Of a DNA stretch of 48,334 bases, positions 1 through 10,710 are shown piece by piece. The stretch lies in contig JAISIN010000034.1 in the NCBI GenBank assembly GCA_031262085.1, positions 1 to 48,334 on the forward strand. The letters run 5' to 3'. Every line of letters starts with the position of its first letter. Position 1 is the stretch's first letter. The stretch is from Prevotellaceae bacterium (GTDB lineage Bacteria; Bacteroidota; Bacteroidia; Bacteroidales; Bacteroidaceae). The notes below the pieces were generated by a model that worked only from the letters and a program-made list of their open reading frames with translations, was not told where the DNA came from and searched no databases. A program made the translations under genes and the position numbers.

Positions 1-789
<789 letters not shown>

Positions 790-803
790 TCAAGCAAGTG
801 GCG

Positions 804-833
804 GCAAAAATACATATAAAGACCGAATTACAA
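804..833 (-). promoter_or_regulatory. Promoter for gdhA
   Basis: On the minus strand a TATTTTTGC box (804-812) matches the Bacteroidota -7 consensus TAnnTTTG. A TTG -33 element lies at 831-833 with an 18-bp spacer. The predicted start site is near 797, giving a leader of about 55 nt before the gdhA ATG at 741. Confidence 0.6.
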
Positions 834-841
834 ACCAATAT

Positions 842-1049
842 CAGAATAATATTTCCTTCAGTTCCCTAAATAATCCCCTTCATCTCGTCTGGACAGGTTC
901 TTTATTTCGTCTCGGCAAATTCTTCATCTTGCGAGAATGGGTTGAAGCTGTACAATATCTGTTCATTCATACCTCCCACGCCTTGCAGAGCTTGTTGGTC
1001 ACCATATAGACTACATACGTCCGCATCCGGTAAGTAAAAGAGATTCCTT
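842..1049. other. Intergenic stretch, possible gene remnant
   Basis: No intact gene is visible here. On the minus strand a short open segment starting at 1026 reads MRTYVVYMVTNK and stops at 967. This resembles the N-terminus of GIY-YIG endonuclease-like proteins (YxVYxxTNK). A second short frame after it (about 850-965) has no similarity I can name. It may be a decayed small gene, but the match is only about a dozen residues. I see no convincing terminator for the ATPase gene that ends at 1050. Confidence 0.2.
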
Positions 1050-2606
1050 TTACCCAATTAAATACCGTCCGATATTCCGTTTCTCTTTGTCGAAGCTCAC
1101 ACCCACTTTTACGAGCTTACGTCCGTCGAGGGCGTAGGGTAGCAAATACTCTTTGCTATCTATCTGTTGGAGGGCGGCTTCGGCAGTATCGTTCAGCTTG
1201 AATTCGAACACATAGATATACTTGTCGGTCTTCACCACCGCATCGGCTCTGCCGTGAGCGCTACGCACTTCGGCTTGCACGAAGGCACCTATCAGGGTGA
1301 GCACCACGTAGAAGATGGCTTGATAGTGACGTTCGGTGTCGGCGCTCAGTTCGTAAGGGATGCCGGCGAAGAACACTTTCATGCCGTTGAGGAAGCCATC
1401 CACGTCGCCCGCTCTAAGTTCTTTGGCGAAGTTAACAATATGAACCTCTGTTGCTCCATCGTCGACTTTCGTGTAATAAGGCGCTAAGAAGTTCATAAAA
1501 CCATAACGCACTTCATCGTTGGGAAAGCCCAGCGTGTAGAGACGATATTGCTTGTCGTAGCTGTGAATGGTGAGATAGCCACTCTGGTATATCAGGGGGA
1601 TGGGGTTGCTCTTCTCTGCTCTATATTCGGCAAAGCCGGAGGATGCCATCTCGACACCGTCGACAAGCAGGCGCAGGTCGTAGTCGCTCTCGGTCAGGAG
1701 GTCGACAAGAAAAGAGGGGGTGCCGGTTCGGAACCAGTAGTCATCAAAGGTCCTGTATGCCAAGGCATTTAGCACGCTGAACGGATTGAACATGCCGGGC
1801 GAATTGGGGGCAAAGTGATAGCCGTCATAGCGTTGTGTCATCTCAGCCACGGTTTCATCGAAGCTCATGGCATTCTCGTTTGCCATGCGGGTTAGCTCGG
1901 GAGTAAAGTTTTCCACCAGCTCTTCCCGGGTGATGCCGCACAAGGTGGCATAGTCGCGCACGAGGCTGATGTCGGTGAGTTGATTCAGGTCGCTGAATAC
2001 GCTTATTTGTGCAAACTTGGTTACACCGGTAAAGAAAATAAAACGCAGAGAGTCGCTCGTACTTTTCAGTGCACCGTAGAATGCCTTCAAGGTGTTGCGC
2101 AAAGCCTCACTTCGCTTTTCATTATCCAGATTTGCCAGCAGTGGTTTGTCGTATTCATCTACCAGAACAACGACACGCTTTCCGGTCTTTTCGTAAGCCT
2201 GTTCAATCACATTAATAAATCTGTCCTCCGGAGCACCGGTCTGTTTCTCACCGAAGTATAACGTTTCCCATTTATTCAAATGTCGATTAAGGATCGCTAT
2301 CAGGGCTTCTACGCTATCATATTTCTTTGCGTTCAAATCGAGGCGCAATACAGGATAAGCTTCCCATTTCGTTTCCAACTTTTCGATCGCCAACCCCTTA
2401 AACAAATCCTTTCTCCCTTCAAAATAAGCCTCGAAAGTGGAGATGAGCAGGCTCTTCCCGAAACGTCGGGGACGGCTGAGGAAATAGGGAACGGGCGTAG
2501 ATACCAGCTCATAAATCAGCGCTGTTTTATCTACATATACAAGGTCGCTGGTGCGTAGCACCTCAAACGACTGTATGCCTGTCGGCAGTTTACGAATCTG
2601 TTCCAT
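1050..2606 (-). CDS. AAA-ATPase-like / PD-(D/E)XK nuclease-like protein
   Basis: This 518-residue protein belongs to the large Bacteroidota family with an N-terminal AAA-ATPase-like domain and a C-terminal PDDEXK_9 nuclease-like domain. The N-terminus reads LPTGIQSFEVLR, followed by VYVDKT and a Walker-A-like RPRRFGKSLL. A Walker-B-like VVLVDEYDKPL comes near the middle. The C-terminus carries the nuclease-type segment ADAVVKTDKYIYVFEFKL. The open frame extends upstream to 2717, but that would run through a good promoter box (2635-2642). The ATG at 2606, which gives MEQIRKLPTGIQ, matches the family N-terminus and is chosen here. Members are often multicopy and sit in accessory regions; their function is unproven, with roles in conflict or mobile-element biology proposed. 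It is flanked by intergenic gaps on both sides and is probably transcribed alone. Confidence 0.85.
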   Translation of the reverse strand: MEQIRKLPTGIQSFEVLRTSDLVYVDKTALIYELVSTPVPYFLSRPRRFGKSLLISTFEAYFEGRKDLFKGLAIEKLETKWEAYPVLRLDLNAKKYDSVEALIAILNRHLNKWETLYFGEKQTGAPEDRFINVIEQAYEKTGKRVVVLVDEYDKPLLANLDNEKRSEALRNTLKAFYGALKSTSDSLRFIFFTGVTKFAQISVFSDLNQLTDISLVRDYATLCGITREELVENFTPELTRMANENAMSFDETVAEMTQRYDGYHFAPNSPGMFNPFSVLNALAYRTFDDYWFRTGTPSFLVDLLTESDYDLRLLVDGVEMASSGFAEYRAEKSNPIPLIYQSGYLTIHSYDKQYRLYTLGFPNDEVRYGFMNFLAPYYTKVDDGATEVHIVNFAKELRAGDVDGFLNGMKVFFAGIPYELSADTERHYQAIFYVVLTLIGAFVQAEVRSAHGRADAVVKTDKYIYVFEFKLNDTAEAALQQIDSKEYLLPYALDGRKLVKVGVSFDKEKRNIGRYLIG

Positions 2607-2634
2607 AACGCATTGTTTTTGAATGAATCGCTGG

Positions 2635-2642
2635 CAAAGATA
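2635..2642 (-). promoter_or_regulatory. Promoter -7 box for the AAA-ATPase gene
   Basis: The minus strand carries TATCTTTG followed by CC, a full match to the Bacteroidota -7 consensus. It lies 29 bp upstream of the ATG at 2606, which decides that start over the longer open frame reaching 2717. I see no clear TTG -33 element at the expected distance. Confidence 0.5.
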
Positions 2643-2809
2643 GCGAAATCTTGGCTCATGCGCAAAAGTCCGTGGCAAGGAAGTAATCATAAAACAATAT
2701 GTACTTTTGCAAGTCAATATCCATTAAAGAGACAAAATTTTAGAGAAGATATCCAAACATCTCATCGGGAGCTTACACCGAGAAGGATGTACGTCCCAAA
2801 TATTTAATA

Positions 2810-2840
2810 AAAAGGTGCTTTCTTTACAGAAGCACCTTTT
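2810..2840 (-). terminator. Intrinsic terminator after malY/patB-like gene
   Basis: The two arms AAAAGGTGCTT (2810-2820) and AAGCACCTTTT (2830-2840) form a perfect 11-bp stem with a 9-nt loop. On the minus strand the 3' arm ends in a run of five T, just downstream of the stop of the aminotransferase gene at 2863. The A/T-rich arms could also let it work on the plus strand. Confidence 0.75.
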
Positions 2841-2862
2841 CTATTTATTGAAACGAATAAAC

Positions 2863-4029
2863 CTACAGCCTTCCTTTCAGTTCTCTTTCCAACCCCTCCA
2901 GCCCCTTCACCAACAACTTCCGCGGACAAGCAATATTAATGCGAATAAACCCTTCTCCGGCTTTGCCGTATATCGTACCTTCATTGACCCAAACATGCTC
3001 CTCATCGAGCAACCGGCGAGCGATCTCCTCAGACGATAGTCCCAATGCCCGACAGTCGACCCATACCAGATAGGTAGCTTCCAGCGGCAGCACCGGCAAC
3101 TGCGGTAGATGCTCTTGAAAGAACGACAGCAGACACAGATAGTTGTCGTGCAGATAGACCTTCAGCGCCTCTAACCACTCCTCGCCCTCGTTGTAGGCAG
3201 CAATCAGTGATTCGACGGCAAATACATTAATGTCGCACACCTCGTTTACATTGAGCGCCTTGTCGATCTTCCGGCGCATCTGCTCGTCGGCAGCAATGAT
3301 ATTGGCAACCTGCAACCCGGCGATGTTGAAGGTCTTGCTGGGAGCGGTGCAGGTGACCGAATGTTGCAGAAACTCCTCACTGATACTGCCAAACGGAATA
3401 TGCACACCGCCCGGCGCAGCCAGGTCGCAATGTATCTCGTCGGAGACGACTGTGACACCGTGACGCAGACAAATCTCGCCCATCTGCTGCAGCTCTTCGC
3501 GCGTCCATAAGCGTCCGGCAGGGTTGTGCGGACTACACAACAAGAAGAGTGTCACCTTCGGGTCGGCAGCCTTAGCCTCGAAGTCGGCAAAGTCGACGGA
3601 ATAGGTGCCGTTGCAATAGACCAAATCGTTGGACAACACCTCGCAACCATTGTTACGGATGGAGGAGAAGAAGCAGTTGTACACCGGCTCCTGAATGAGC
3701 ACTTTATCGCCCGGCACAGCCAATGCCTTGATCACTGCCGAGACGGCAGGTACCACGCCGCTGGTGTAGAGAATCCATTCTCTTCGGATGGTGAACGCAT
3801 GACGGCGTGCAAACCATCCCGTCGTGGCGTCGTAATAGGCATCCGGCACGCGGGCATAACCGAAGACGCCGTGCCGCACTCTGCGCTCCAGCGCGGCGAT
3901 AATAGCTGGAGCGGTACGAAAATCCATGTCTGCCACCCACATAGGCAGCACTCCCTCAACGGAAGTCGAATCCCACTTCACGGAATGGGTATTCCGTCGG
4001 GGAACGATTTCATCGAAATTGTAAATCAT
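2863..4029 (-). CDS. PLP-dependent aminotransferase, MalY/PatB (C-S lyase) family
   Basis: This 388-residue cytoplasmic fold-type I PLP enzyme is of the MalY/PatB type. Members act as cystathionine beta-lyases or cysteine-S-conjugate beta-lyases. The family N-terminus is present (NTHSVKWD, then [10 protein letters not shown]), followed by [20 protein letters not shown] and the lysine motif [13 protein letters not shown] that forms the Schiff base. The length matches the family (about 390). Its ATG overlaps the stop of the upstream DUF3737 gene in an ATGA arrangement, so the two are translationally coupled, and a terminator follows at 2810-2840. Likely roles are methionine biosynthesis or thiol-conjugate breakdown; sequence alone cannot separate them from a general aminotransferase. 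Confidence 0.9.
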   Translation of the reverse strand: MIYNFDEIVPRRNTHSVKWDSTSVEGVLPMWVADMDFRTAPAIIAALERRVRHGVFGYARVPDAYYDATTGWFARRHAFTIRREWILYTSGVVPAVSAVIKALAVPGDKVLIQEPVYNCFFSSIRNNGCEVLSNDLVYCNGTYSVDFADFEAKAADPKVTLFLLCSPHNPAGRLWTREELQQMGEICLRHGVTVVSDEIHCDLAAPGGVHIPFGSISEEFLQHSVTCTAPSKTFNIAGLQVANIIAADEQMRRKIDKALNVNEVCDINVFAVESLIAAYNEGEEWLEALKVYLHDNYLCLLSFFQEHLPQLPVLPLEATYLVWVDCRALGLSSEEIARRLLDEEHVWVNEGTIYGKAGEGFIRINIACPRKLLVKGLEGLERELKGRL

Positions 4030-4883
4030 AAAGCGTTCTGTTTAGTTATGATCTTGCAAGCACCCGGGTTCTGACAGTGCTCGTCTATAATGATCTCACC
4101 GATACCTTCCGCCATGATACAGCCGACATTGGGATTTTTCACGCTGGTAATGCGACCGTTGATACCGGCGTCGAGTGTGCTATATTCAAAGCAAAGGTCA
4201 CAATCGGCAGCCATGGTACAGTTCTCCATGACCAAGTTTGTGCAGTAGCACAACGGCTGTGTACCCGATATTTGGCAGTTTACCAACCGCAGGTTTTTAG
4301 AATACCATCCCAGATACTCGCCATTGATGATAGAATCGTAGACCGTCACATTGGCTGTTTTCCAGAAAGCATCCTTTGAATCGAGCACCGCATTGCGCAC
4401 CACCACGTTCTTGGCATCCTGAAACGAGTAGTTGCCTTGCAGACGGAGACCATCGATGTCAATCCCCACACCGTTCATAAAGATATAGTCGCCGCCGTGT
4501 GCCTCCATGTCGCGAACCTTAATGTTGCGGCAATTCCAAATGGTTTCGCCGGCAGTCGAAAACCGCACATGCTCAATCTGCAACCCGTCGATTTCGCGAA
4601 ACATCTTAGGCGCATCGACCTTGCAGTTCGACATGTGTATATCGCGCGAATACCAGATGGCAGCACGGCTGTAGACCGTAAACAGACAATCGTCGATCAC
4701 CGTATGCACATTGTGCCAAAACGGATATTTACACATAAACTCACACTGATACGCCTCTACCTGCTGACACTCTTTGATTGCTGACTCTCCGGGATAAAAC
4801 TTCAGATGCTCTAATCGAATCTCTTTCATTCCGAACAAAGGGCGCTCGCCTTCAAAAAACTTATTATTAATTAGTCGCTTCAT
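4026..4883 (-). CDS. DUF3737 family protein, predicted right-handed beta-helix
   Basis: This 285-residue protein matches the DUF3737 family: it starts with [12 protein letters not shown] and then has many short strand-turn repeats (for example [26 protein letters not shown] and [12 protein letters not shown]). These are typical of a parallel beta-helix. There is no signal peptide, so it is expected to be cytoplasmic. Its biochemical role is unknown. It is the first gene of a two-gene operon with the MalY/PatB-like enzyme (4-bp ATGA overlap), which hints at a shared, perhaps sulfur-related, pathway, but that is inference from position only. A -7-like box lies at 4922-4929. Confidence 0.85.
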   Translation of the reverse strand: MKRLINNKFFEGERPLFGMKEIRLEHLKFYPGESAIKECQQVEAYQCEFMCKYPFWHNVHTVIDDCLFTVYSRAAIWYSRDIHMSNCKVDAPKMFREIDGLQIEHVRFSTAGETIWNCRNIKVRDMEAHGGDYIFMNGVGIDIDGLRLQGNYSFQDAKNVVVRNAVLDSKDAFWKTANVTVYDSIINGEYLGWYSKNLRLVNCQISGTQPLCYCTNLVMENCTMAADCDLCFEYSTLDAGINGRITSVKNPNVGCIMAEGIGEIIIDEHCQNPGACKIITKQNAL

Positions 4884-4921
4884 CTTCTTTAATGCTTTTA
4901 TTTAATTAATTATTCTCTTCA

Positions 4922-4929
4922 CAAAAATA
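4922..4929 (-). promoter_or_regulatory. Candidate -7 box for DUF3737-malY operon
   Basis: The minus strand has TATTTTTG at 4922-4929, matching TAnnTTTG, about 38 bp before the DUF3737 start. No TTG is found at the usual -33 distance, so this is tentative. Confidence 0.4.
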
Positions 4930-4983
4930 GACTTTATCCGCTCACTGCCCGCTCTTCTCGCAACAGATTTATTACTTTTACAT

Positions 4984-6207
4984 TTATTTCAGCAGTTTTA
5001 AACGCTTTCCGTAAGTCAGCATACGCCAGCCCCACTCCAACGGACCGTATCTGAACCGGCACAGCCAGTAGTTGCTGTACAGCACCTCAAGCAGGAATAC
5101 ACCCGCAGCGATCAGCTCTACATAGACGAATCCCGTTTGTGCTCCTAATCCGAAGCCGATGCCATAGAAGATAATGATGCCGAATACCGACTGCATGATA
5201 TAGTTGGTCAGCGCCATTCTGCCGGAGGTAGCCAACCAGCCGAAATACTTACTGGTGCGATGCTTCATATACCACAGACAGATGGTTGCCGTATATGCCA
5301 AGCTTAACGGCACCACACTGACGGCATAGATGACAGTGTGTCCAACCAAGCCGAACGGATGACCGCTCGTTGCCTCCCAAGCGTAGAGTGCAGATGTAGG
5401 TATTCCTATCAGAAATCCGTATTTCATCACCTGTTTCAACAGTTTCCGGTTCTCGTCCAAGCGGGCATACAAGCGTTGCCTGCCGATATACAGCCCCAGC
5501 AGAAACAACCCGAAGACCTTGAGCAGTCGGTTGCCGTCGATGAACTCCTGCATACGAATAAACGAACCTGCCAGATTGAACTGCAACACCTCTCCATAAC
5601 TCTGACACTCGACCAACCAAACCGGAAAATTGGCATCCGTAATGCCGGCTTTCTGATGAAAATAGTGCGTGGCAGCCATCACGGGAGCCGACAGGTTCCA
5701 ATGGAACAAGGTAACGCAGCCATCTACAACAATCGGCAACAGCAACAACACCACCGACCAAACGAGCAACCGACGGTTGGGCATCTTCCAAAAGAGGGGC
5801 AGGAACATACCCGCTGCCGCATATAAGATAAGAATATCGCCTGCCCAAAGCAAGAGCAGGTGGCACAGTCCGATCAGAAACAAGATAATCATGCGCCGAT
5901 AGAAGAGGCGCATACCGTTCACCCCCTTCCGGGCAGCGTTGGAGAGGATAATCGAGAATCCGATGCCGAACAACATCGAAAAGAGTGTGTAGAACTTACC
6001 GTCGACCAACAGATACTGAATGAATCGTCCCACACGGTCGACAGAGGCGGTAGGCATAGCTCCGGTTGCCTCAGCGGGCAAGAACGTGTATAGTGAGAAC
6101 TCCCCGTAATTGGCGAGGCAAATACCCAAGAGGGCTATCCCCCTTAGTAAATCAAGAATAAGATGTCGCTCTGACGATTCGACCGGATGGAGTGGCTGTG
6201 ATGTCAT
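4984..6207 (-). CDS. DUF418 family (YeiB-like) integral membrane protein
   Basis: This 407-residue polytopic membrane protein has the family opening RHLILDLLRGIALLGI, about ten hydrophobic segments, and the C-terminal DUF418 region. Conserved pieces include FSMLFGIGFS near residues 100-110, TSGRMALTNYIMQS, and near the end the segment GPLEWGWRMLTYG. Family members are related to acyltransferase-3-like membrane proteins. Their substrate is not known. The gene stands alone between the DUF3737 operon and the divergent GH89 gene, with 105 bp between the two starts; I could not identify a convincing promoter for it there. Confidence 0.88.
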   Translation of the reverse strand: MTSQPLHPVESSERHLILDLLRGIALLGICLANYGEFSLYTFLPAEATGAMPTASVDRVGRFIQYLLVDGKFYTLFSMLFGIGFSIILSNAARKGVNGMRLFYRRMIILFLIGLCHLLLLWAGDILILYAAAGMFLPLFWKMPNRRLLVWSVVLLLLPIVVDGCVTLFHWNLSAPVMAATHYFHQKAGITDANFPVWLVECQSYGEVLQFNLAGSFIRMQEFIDGNRLLKVFGLFLLGLYIGRQRLYARLDENRKLLKQVMKYGFLIGIPTSALYAWEATSGHPFGLVGHTVIYAVSVVPLSLAYTATICLWYMKHRTSKYFGWLATSGRMALTNYIMQSVFGIIIFYGIGFGLGAQTGFVYVELIAAGVFLLEVLYSNYWLCRFRYGPLEWGWRMLTYGKRLKLLK

Positions 6208-6312
6208 GTCCCTATTTTTTCTTTGTTTAGACTAAGCAACAAAATTTTGGTTTAATGGAGCGGGAGATAAGAATGATTTTCGTTCCTTTGCCGCACCAAT
6301 AAACAGAACAAT

Positions 6313-8502
6313 ATGATGATCGAAAATCTATCCATCGTAAAACATGCACCGCATGCAGGTCGTGGTTTAATAATCGCGTTGTGTTTTCTCCTGTGGGGCT
6401 GCACCACTTCTCCCACTCCGGCAGATGCACTGGCACAACGCATCACCGACAGTCGGTTTACGCCGTTTGTCTTCCGGTTGAAACCGATCGACAACGTCAC
6501 CGTCGACCACCCCGATGCCGTTGATTACTTCGACATCGAACAGCAAGGCGACAAAATTGCCATCACCGGCAATAACAACATCTCGCTGGCTACCGGACTG
6601 AACTGGTACTTGAAATATGTGGCACACATTCACATCTCATGGAACAACCTGCATCAAGCGCTGCCCGACACACTCCCCCGCCTGTCGGAAAAGATACACC
6701 GCGAAACCCGCCAGCCCGACCGTTATTACCTGAATTACTGCACCTTCTCCTACTCCATGGCTTTTTGGGACTGGCAACGGTGGGAACAAGAACTCGACTG
6801 GATGGCGCTGCATGGCATCAACCTGTCGCTTGCCATGACCGGCATCGACACCGTGTGGCGTAACCTGCTCAAACGCATCGGATATACCACAGACGAGATA
6901 AACAACTTCATTGCCGGTCCTGCCTATCAGGCGTGGTGGCAGATGAACAATCTCGAAGGATGGGGCGGACCGAATCCCGACGGTTGGTACAATGACCGGG
7001 AAGCTCTGCAGAAGAAGATTGTAAAACGCATGCGCGAATTGGGTATACGCCCCGTATTCCCCGGCTACTCGGGCATGGTACCCCGCGACATCGGTGAAAA
7101 GCTGGGATACAACATTGCCGACCCGGGTAAATGGTGCGGATTCGACCGACCGGCGTTTCTCTCGCCCGAAGATCCGCGCTTCGCCGCCTTCGCCGCTATG
7201 TACTACGAAGAGCTGGAGAAGTTATACGGAAAAGCCGACTATTACAGCATGGATCCTTTTCACGAAGGTGGAAACACACAAGGTGTCGACCTTACAAAAG
7301 CCGGACAAGCCATCGCGAGTGCCATGAAGAAAGCCAATCCACAAGCAGTATGGGTTGTGCAGGCATGGCAGGCAAATCCGCGCCCCGCCATGATCGATTC
7401 GCTTCGGAAAGGCGACATGGTAGTGCTCGACCTGTACAGCGAAAAGCGTCCGCAATGGGGAGACCCACACTCGCCGTGGTACAGGGAGAAAGGCTTCGGC
7501 AAACATAACTGGCTCTACTGCATGCTGCTAAACTTCGGTGGTAATGTGGGATTGCACGGCAGGATGAACCAATTGGTGAACGGCTATTACGATGCCTGCC
7601 ATCACCCGAACGGCAAGACGCTCCGCGGCGTAGGAGCAACACCCGAAGGCATTGAGAACAATCCGGTGATGTACGAACTCCTCTACGAATTGCCTTGGCG
7701 ACCCGAACGCTTCGCCGTCGACGACTGGATGCAAGCCTACCTGACCGCACGCTACGGAGCAGAGCCGACCTCCGAAGTGCAAGAGGCTTGGCGTGCGTTA
7801 GAGCATACCGTGTACAACGCCCCTGTCAATTATCCGGGCGAAGGTACCGTAGAATCGCTCTTCTGTGCCCGCCCGGAGTTCCACTTAGACCGAACCTCCA
7901 CTTGGGGGGCAGCCAAGCTCTTCTATGATGCCGATTCGACTGCCAAAGCAGCCCGCCTGATGACGACTGCCGCCAGTCGATATGCTCACAGCAACAATTT
8001 CGACTACGACCGCATAGATATTGTCCGCCAAAGCAACGCCGACCAAGCCAATGTATTGCTGCAAGCCATCTCTGATAGTTACGACCACAAAAATCTGCCG
8101 ACGTATCGCCACCTGACCACCCGCTTCCTGTCGCTGCTGCTACAACAAGACAGTCTGCTTGCCTCCCGTCCCGAGTTCTCACTTGATACATGGATGAAAC
8201 AAGCCCGCTCATTAGGACATACAGATGCAGATCAACAACTGTACCTACGCAATGCGATCTCCCTCGTTACCGTATGGGGAGACAGCATAGCAGCCAATCG
8301 GGAGGGATTGCACGACTATTCGCACCGCGAATGGAGCGGGTTACTCAAAGGATTGTACTACCGGCGTTGGGAGAGCTTTCTGAAGCAACGAATGGCTGTG
8401 CTGGAAGGTAAAGAGCCGGAAGAAAATATCGACTTCTACGACATGGAGCGGACATTCGTGCGATACTTATCCTCATCCTTATCTTCCAGCATGCTGAGGT
8501 AA
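6313..8502 (+). CDS. Alpha-N-acetylglucosaminidase (GH89), lipoprotein
   Basis: This 729-residue protein is a family 89 glycoside hydrolase, the NAGLU type that removes terminal alpha-linked GlcNAc, for example from mucin glycans or heparan sulfate. A lipoprotein signal ends in LLWGC with Cys30, so the enzyme is exported and lipid-anchored. The family core is clear: [33 protein letters not shown] and [16 protein letters not shown] motif carries a probable acid/base Glu318, and [10 protein letters not shown] carries a probable nucleophile Glu445, aligned by analogy with human NAGLU. It stands alone, without a SusCD pair nearby. Its last 67 bp overlap the C-terminus of rsgA on the other strand. 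A variant -7 box (TTCCTTTGC, 6283-6291) lies 21 bp upstream. There are two adjacent ATGs at the start; I use the first. Confidence 0.93.
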   Translation: MMIENLSIVKHAPHAGRGLIIALCFLLWGCTTSPTPADALAQRITDSRFTPFVFRLKPIDNVTVDHPDAVDYFDIEQQGDKIAITGNNNISLATGLNWYLKYVAHIHISWNNLHQALPDTLPRLSEKIHRETRQPDRYYLNYCTFSYSMAFWDWQRWEQELDWMALHGINLSLAMTGIDTVWRNLLKRIGYTTDEINNFIAGPAYQAWWQMNNLEGWGGPNPDGWYNDREALQKKIVKRMRELGIRPVFPGYSGMVPRDIGEKLGYNIADPGKWCGFDRPAFLSPEDPRFAAFAAMYYEELEKLYGKADYYSMDPFHEGGNTQGVDLTKAGQAIASAMKKANPQAVWVVQAWQANPRPAMIDSLRKGDMVVLDLYSEKRPQWGDPHSPWYREKGFGKHNWLYCMLLNFGGNVGLHGRMNQLVNGYYDACHHPNGKTLRGVGATPEGIENNPVMYELLYELPWRPERFAVDDWMQAYLTARYGAEPTSEVQEAWRALEHTVYNAPVNYPGEGTVESLFCARPEFHLDRTSTWGAAKLFYDADSTAKAARLMTTAASRYAHSNNFDYDRIDIVRQSNADQANVLLQAISDSYDHKNLPTYRHLTTRFLSLLLQQDSLLASRPEFSLDTWMKQARSLGHTDADQQLYLRNAISLVTVWGDSIAANREGLHDYSHREWSGLLKGLYYRRWESFLKQRMAVLEGKEPEENIDFYDMERTFVRYLSSSLSSSMLR

Positions 8503-9386
8503 GAGTTGTAGCGCGAGCAACTGATGCGCTGTTCATCGATAGCATGCAGCACAGCACATCCGGGTTCATTGCGATGTGTACAGTTGCCGTAACGGCAATC
8601 GGCAGATAGCCGGAATATTTCGGGGAAGTAATGTCCAATCTCTTCCACTTCCATATCAAAGGTGCCGAACCCCTTGATACCCGGTGTGTCGATGATATAG
8701 CCGCCATCGGCTAAAGGGTACATCTCGGAAGAGGTAGTAGTATGCATCCCCTTATTATGACTGGCAGATATCTCGCCGGTGCGAATCTCCGCATCGGGCA
8801 GCAATTCTTTGATGAGAGTCGACTTTCCCACGCCCGAGTTGCCGGCGAAAAGCGTCACTTGCCCGCGCAACGCTTTGCGCACAGCATCTAAGCCTTCGCC
8901 TGTCCGGGCAGAGATGCACAGGCAGGTATAGTCTATCGGGATATAGGTTTGCAACCATTCGTTCAATCGGCTCAGATCCTCGTTATTATACTTGTCTATC
9001 TTGTTAAACAGGAGGATGACAGGCACTCCGTAAGCCTCGGCAGATGCCAGAAAACGGTCGACAAAGGTTGTAGAGGTTTCGGGATAGTTCACGGTAACGA
9101 GCAGCATCACACGGTCGAGGTTGGCTGCCAAGATGTGCGACTGCTTTGACAAGTTGGAGGCACGGCGGATGATATAATTCCGCCGTGCCTCTATTTCGGT
9201 GATAAAAGCTGTCCCTTCGGGGTTGCAGACAATGTGCACATAGTCGCCCACGACTACCGGATTGGTGCTTCGAATGCCTTTCAGGCGGAAGTTACCTTTG
9301 ATTTTACACGCAATACACGCCCCCTCTTCGGTCTTGACCAGATACCAACTGCCGGTGTTTTTAATGACGAGTCCTCTCTGCGTCAT
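8436..9386 (-). CDS. rsgA: Ribosome small-subunit-dependent GTPase A
   Basis: RsgA is a circularly permuted GTPase that helps late 30S maturation. An OB-fold comes first (about residues 1-75). The G motifs then appear in the permuted order: [10 protein letters not shown] (G4), SARTGEG (G5), GNSGVGKST (G1) and DTPGIKGFG (G3). The C-terminal zinc-binding motif has Cys, Cys, His, Cys in [15 protein letters not shown]. The 316-residue length is normal. It starts 4 bp after the frr stop, so it belongs to the marC-pyrH-frr-rsgA operon. Its C-terminal codons overlap the convergent GH89 gene by 67 bp. Confidence 0.96.
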   Translation of the reverse strand: MTQRGLVIKNTGSWYLVKTEEGACIACKIKGNFRLKGIRSTNPVVVGDYVHIVCNPEGTAFITEIEARRNYIIRRASNLSKQSHILAANLDRVMLLVTVNYPETSTTFVDRFLASAEAYGVPVILLFNKIDKYNNEDLSRLNEWLQTYIPIDYTCLCISARTGEGLDAVRKALRGQVTLFAGNSGVGKSTLIKELLPDAEIRTGEISASHNKGMHTTTSSEMYPLADGGYIIDTPGIKGFGTFDMEVEEIGHYFPEIFRLSADCRYGNCTHRNEPGCAVLHAIDEQRISCSRYNSYLSMLEDKDEDKYRTNVRSMS

Positions 9387-9390
9387 GTAC

Positions 9391-9951
9391 TTACACCTTC
9401 ATGATTTCGATTTCTTTCTTCTCCAGCATCTCGTCGATCTTCTTGATATACTTATCGTGTATCTTCTGGAGTTTTTCTTCGCCTCCCTTTTGCGCATCTT
9501 CAGCCAGCCCTTCCTTGACAGCCTTTTTGAGGGCGTCGATTGCTTCGCGTCGGGCATTTCGTATGCTCACCTTGGCGGTTTCGCTTTCGTTCTTACACTG
9601 TTTGGATAGCTGTTTGCGCCGTTCTTCGGTCAGCGGCGGGATGCCTATGCGAATAATCTCTCCGTTGTTTTCGGGCATAATGCCGAGTGACGAATCTATA
9701 ATGGCTTTCTCAATCACTTTGAACATACTTCTGTCCCAAGGTTTGATAGCGATGCTGCGTGCATCGGGAGTGGTTACGGCAGCAACATTGTTGATAGGAA
9801 CCATGCTGCCATACGAATCTACACGGATGCCGTCGAGCAGGCGAACATCGGCTTTTCCGGCACGTATGTGTGCCAGTGTTTCTTCAAGATAGATGACGGC
9901 CATATCCATCATCTCTTGCGCTTCGTCTAAAATGCTTTTTACGTCTTTCAT
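9391..9951 (-). CDS. frr: Ribosome recycling factor
   Basis: This 186-residue protein is ribosome recycling factor, which splits post-termination ribosomes together with EF-G. Characteristic segments are [20 protein letters not shown] near the N-terminus, [15 protein letters not shown], and the conserved [19 protein letters not shown] in the middle. The helical hairpin then follows ([20 protein letters not shown]). It lies 21 bp downstream of pyrH, a classical gene pair, and 4 bp upstream of rsgA. Confidence 0.97.
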   Translation of the reverse strand: MKDVKSILDEAQEMMDMAVIYLEETLAHIRAGKADVRLLDGIRVDSYGSMVPINNVAAVTTPDARSIAIKPWDRSMFKVIEKAIIDSSLGIMPENNGEIIRIGIPPLTEERRKQLSKQCKNESETAKVSIRNARREAIDALKKAVKEGLAEDAQKGGEEKLQKIHDKYIKKIDEMLEKKEIEIMKV

Positions 9952-9972
9952 CGTTTCTCTTATTTCGATTAA

Positions 9973-10683
9973 TCAATTATGTACCAAGGTTCCGATAGGT
10001 TCGCCCTGCATCACCCGTTTGAGATTGCCCGGCGTATCCATATCGAATACAATGATGGGCAAGTTATTCTCCTTGCACATACAAGTGGCAGTAAGATCCA
10101 TTACTTTGAGACCGCGTTGCAGTATTTCGTCGTAGGTAATATCGGCAAACTTCACGGCAGTAGGATCTTTTTCGGGGTCGGCGGTATAGATACCGTCGAC
10201 GCGGGTACCTTTGAGCATCACATCAGCTTCGATCTCGATGCCTCTCAACGACGAGCCGGTATCCGTGGTAAAGAACGGGTTGCCTGTTCCGGCAGACATA
10301 ATCACAATCTCGCCTGCCTCCATACACGCTATGGCACGCCATTTATTGTAGAACTCGCCGATAGGCTCCATACGCACGGCTGTGAGTACGCGCGCTTTGG
10401 CCCCGGCAGCCACCAGCGACGAGCTGAGTGCAAGGCTGTTGATAACTGTGGCAAGCATGCCCATCTGGTCGCCTTTTACGCGGTCAAACCCTTTGCCTGC
10501 ACCGCTTAGTCCGCGGAAGATGTTACCTCCGCCGATTACGATGCCTACCTGCACACCCGTTTCGTGAATCTCTTTGATTTGTGCGGCATACAGAGCGAGA
10601 CGTTTCTCGTCGATGCCGTACTGTTTGTCGCCCATGAGGCTTTCGCCGCTGAGCTTTAGTAATATGCGTTTATACGTTGCCAT
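9973..10683 (-). CDS. pyrH: UMP kinase
   Basis: This 236-residue protein is a bacterial UMP kinase of the amino-acid-kinase fold, phosphorylating UMP to UDP. The N-terminus reads YKRILLKLSGESLMG, followed by the nucleotide-binding GIVIGGGNIFRG, the TGNPFFTTDTGSSLRG loop and a C-terminal MDTPGNLKRVMQGEPIGTLV. It is placed between marC (27 bp upstream) and frr (21 bp downstream). The usual upstream partners rpsB-tsf are absent here, so the operon head differs from the common arrangement. Confidence 0.97.
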   Translation of the reverse strand: MATYKRILLKLSGESLMGDKQYGIDEKRLALYAAQIKEIHETGVQVGIVIGGGNIFRGLSGAGKGFDRVKGDQMGMLATVINSLALSSSLVAAGAKARVLTAVRMEPIGEFYNKWRAIACMEAGEIVIMSAGTGNPFFTTDTGSSLRGIEIEADVMLKGTRVDGIYTADPEKDPTAVKFADITYDEILQRGLKVMDLTATCMCKENNLPIIVFDMDTPGNLKRVMQGEPIGTLVHN

Positions 10684-10710
10684 TCGATGGTAAGTATGGT
10701 GAGTTGATAA

